From Eubacterium sp. (GTDB lineage: Bacteria > Bacillota > Clostridia > Lachnospirales > Lachnospiraceae): a DNA stretch of 64,000 nt. Shown here piece by piece: positions 62,448-64,000 of this stretch. The notes under the pieces were generated by a model. It had not been told where the DNA came from. It did not search any database and saw nothing but the letters and a program-made list of their open reading frames with translations. Each line of letters begins with the position of its first letter. Within the stretch, counting starts at the first letter, position 1. The translations under genes were made by a program, and so were the position numbers. The DNA lies in NCBI GenBank assembly GCA_017965495.1, contig JAGCPW010000044.1:59859-123858 (forward strand), given 5' to 3'.

Positions 62448-63257
62448 ATGTTTACGAAGAGAATTATCCCATGTTTGGATATAGATAATAACAGAGTGGT
62501 AAAAGGCACTAACTTTGTCGACCTCAAAGATGCTGGAGATCCAGTGGAGGTGGCAAAGATTTATAATGCTGCCGGCGCAGATGAGTTGGTATTCTTAGAT
62601 ATAACAGCTTCATCTGATCACAGAGACACTGTAGTGGATTTGGTTCGTCGCGTGGCAGAGCAGGTGTTTATTCCATTTACCGTAGGTGGTGGAATTAGAA
62701 CTGTTGATGATTTTAGAGAAGTTTTAAGAAATGGTGCCGATAAAGTTGCAATCAATTCAGCTGCCATTGAAAACCCAGATTTAATAAGCGAGGCTGCTAA
62801 AAAGTTTGGAAGCCAGTGTGTGGTTGTGGCTATTGATGCTAAGAGAAATGAAGATGGTGAAACTTGGAACATTTATAAATATGGTGGAAGAGTGGACACT
62901 GGAATAGATGCTGTGGAATGGGCAGTGCGTGCAGAAGATTTGGGAGCAGGCGAGATTCTGCTTACAAGTATGGACTGTGACGGTGTAAAGGATGGTTATG
63001 ACATTGCGCTTACTCGTGAAATATCAGAGGCAGTAAATATTCCTGTCATAGCATCAGGTGGTGCTGGTACTAAAGAACACTTCTATGATGCACTAACTAC
63101 AGGAGGAGCAGATGCGGCACTTGCAGCTTCATTATTCCACTTCAAAGAATTAGAAATATCTGAAGTAAAAGACTATTTGAAGTCAAAAGGTGTTCCGGTA
63201 AGAATGACCGATAGTTCTGTAGAAAACTATTTAAAAGACTCAGTAGGAATTGAGTAA
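62448..63257 (+). CDS. hisF: Imidazole glycerol phosphate synthase, cyclase subunit
   Basis: TIM-barrel subunit making imidazole glycerol phosphate and [20 protein letters not shown] carries the catalytic Asp, [13 protein letters not shown] the first phosphate site, [12 protein letters not shown] the second catalytic Asp, and [13 protein letters not shown] the second phosphate site. At 269 residues it is about 16 longer than usual because of a C-terminal tail ([12 protein letters not shown]). Its stop overlaps the next start by one base. Confidence 0.96.
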   Translation: MFTKRIIPCLDIDNNRVVKGTNFVDLKDAGDPVEVAKIYNAAGADELVFLDITASSDHRDTVVDLVRRVAEQVFIPFTVGGGIRTVDDFREVLRNGADKVAINSAAIENPDLISEAAKKFGSQCVVVAIDAKRNEDGETWNIYKYGGRVDTGIDAVEWAVRAEDLGAGEILLTSMDCDGVKDGYDIALTREISEAVNIPVIASGGAGTKEHFYDALTTGGADAALAASLFHFKELEISEVKDYLKSKGVPVRMTDSSVENYLKDSVGIE

Positions 63258-64000
63258 TGAAATATCATTTTATAATTAATGGAAAAAGTGGTAAAGATAA
63301 CAAGTCTCTCATTGAAGGAAAAATCAGAGAGGCTTGTTTTAAGCGTAAAATAAATTATGACATTTTATATACCGAAAGACCTAGCGATGCTAAAAGAATT
63401 GCAGCTGAAATTCCAGATGAGGAATGTGTAATCTTTTCCGTGGGCGGAGATGGAAATCTTAATGACACATTGAATGGAATAGTTGGAAGTAAGAATAAGA
63501 TTTTAGGTGATATCCCAGCTGGTAGCGGAAATGATTTTTCAAGAACACTGATGAAATTAGATGATGGTATTCATACTATTGATATTGGATCAATTAACCA
63601 TCGATATTTTATAAATGTTGCTTGTGTGGGATTGGATGCAGATGTGGCAGAAAATGTTTCTGTTACTAGAGAGAAAAAGTGGATTCCAACTAGTCAAAGG
63701 TTTAACGCAAGTTTTGTTTATACATATTTCAAGTACTTGCCAAAGAATGTAAAGATTAAAATAGGCGAGAGCGAGATTAAAGATGAGATAACAATACTGG
63801 CTATTTGTAATGCACAGTATTACGGTAGTGGATACCACATAGCTCCACATGCGCTTTTGGATGATGGATTCTTTGACATTTATTTGGCGAAGAAGATGCC
63901 AAAAATTAAAATACTTCCAATGCTTTTGGCTCTAGCTAGAGGTAAGCACGAAAAGTATAAAGCAATAAAAAGATACCAAGATTCAAACATTTATATAGAA
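63257..64000 (+). CDS. Diacylglycerol kinase-family lipid kinase, 3' end missing
   Basis: 248 codons are visible before the window ends, with no stop. It starts at ATG 63257, which shares an A with the hisF stop (TAATG). Family motifs are FIINGKSGK, the nucleotide site FSVGGDGNLND and PAGSGNDFSR, and a later YYGSGYHIAPHALLDDGFF block typical of DgkB/YegS/BmrU-like lipid kinases. Probably phosphorylates diacylglycerol or a related lipid; exact substrate not determined by sequence. Confidence 0.88.
   Translation, partial: MKYHFIINGKSGKDNKSLIEGKIREACFKRKINYDILYTERPSDAKRIAAEIPDEECVIFSVGGDGNLNDTLNGIVGSKNKILGDIPAGSGNDFSRTLMKLDDGIHTIDIGSINHRYFINVACVGLDADVAENVSVTREKKWIPTSQRFNASFVYTYFKYLPKNVKIKIGESEIKDEITILAICNAQYYGSGYHIAPHALLDDGFFDIYLAKKMPKIKILPMLLALARGKHEKYKAIKRYQDSNIYIE

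Overview
The window is a contiguous, AT-rich bacterial chromosome segment. Gene content points to a Gram-positive Clostridia member, most likely a Lachnospiraceae-type gut or rumen anaerobe. The evidence is the conserved Firmicute order priA-def-fmt-rsmB-rlmN-PP2C-prkC-rsgA-rpe, a mraZ-led division cluster, AddAB instead of RecBCD, a lysine riboswitch, strong AGGAGG-type ribosome binding sites, and formate-tetrahydrofolate ligase. The species cannot be named from the sequence. In many spore-forming Clostridia spoIIGA-sigE-sigG follow ftsZ. Here nrdR follows directly and no sporulation gene is visible, so a non-sporing lineage is likely but not proven.

Layout. 1-13960: one-carbon genes (fhs, cut by the window edge, and folD), then a tightly packed replication, translation and signalling operon (priA, def, fmt, a GT-C membrane protein, rsmB, rlmN, PP2C phosphatase, PASTA kinase, rsgA, rpe). 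13975-15402: two tandem paralogous lipoproteins. 15427-16524: ychF on the minus strand. 16614-27288: lgt and the division and cell-wall (dcw) cluster mraZ-rsmH-ftsL-ftsI-mraY-murD-ftsW-divIB-ftsZ, with a 10-bp-periodic MraZ operator. 27370-31633: nrdR, yqeG, aroE (minus), a fused aroD-aroK gene and efp. Two hairpins with almost the same 20-nt loop but different stems flank aroE.

31680-42901 is the accessory heart of the window. Seven consecutive secreted proteins lie here. Three carry a GH128 (Asl1-like) beta-1,3-glucanase domain. The other four carry predicted beta-sandwich carbohydrate-binding regions. All end in a very lysine-rich fibronectin-III-like module. I read this as an extracellular beta-1,3-glucan binding and degrading system, possibly held to the anionic cell wall by the basic modules. 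No transporter or regulator is embedded in it.

42963-64000 returns to housekeeping: lysine riboswitch-dapAB, a NAD synthetase whose glutaminase domain lacks the usual catalytic cysteine, a membrane-anchored protein, azlCD (minus), addBA, an S66 carboxypeptidase, two OmpR-type two-component systems on either side of tmRNA (ssrA), hisHF, and a diacylglycerol-kinase-family gene cut by the right edge. No tRNA or rRNA gene, insertion sequence, prophage or CRISPR array was seen. The only stretches above 300 bases without a protein gene are 42902-43262 (terminator, promoter, lysine riboswitch) and 59083-59639 (terminator, tmRNA, terminator).
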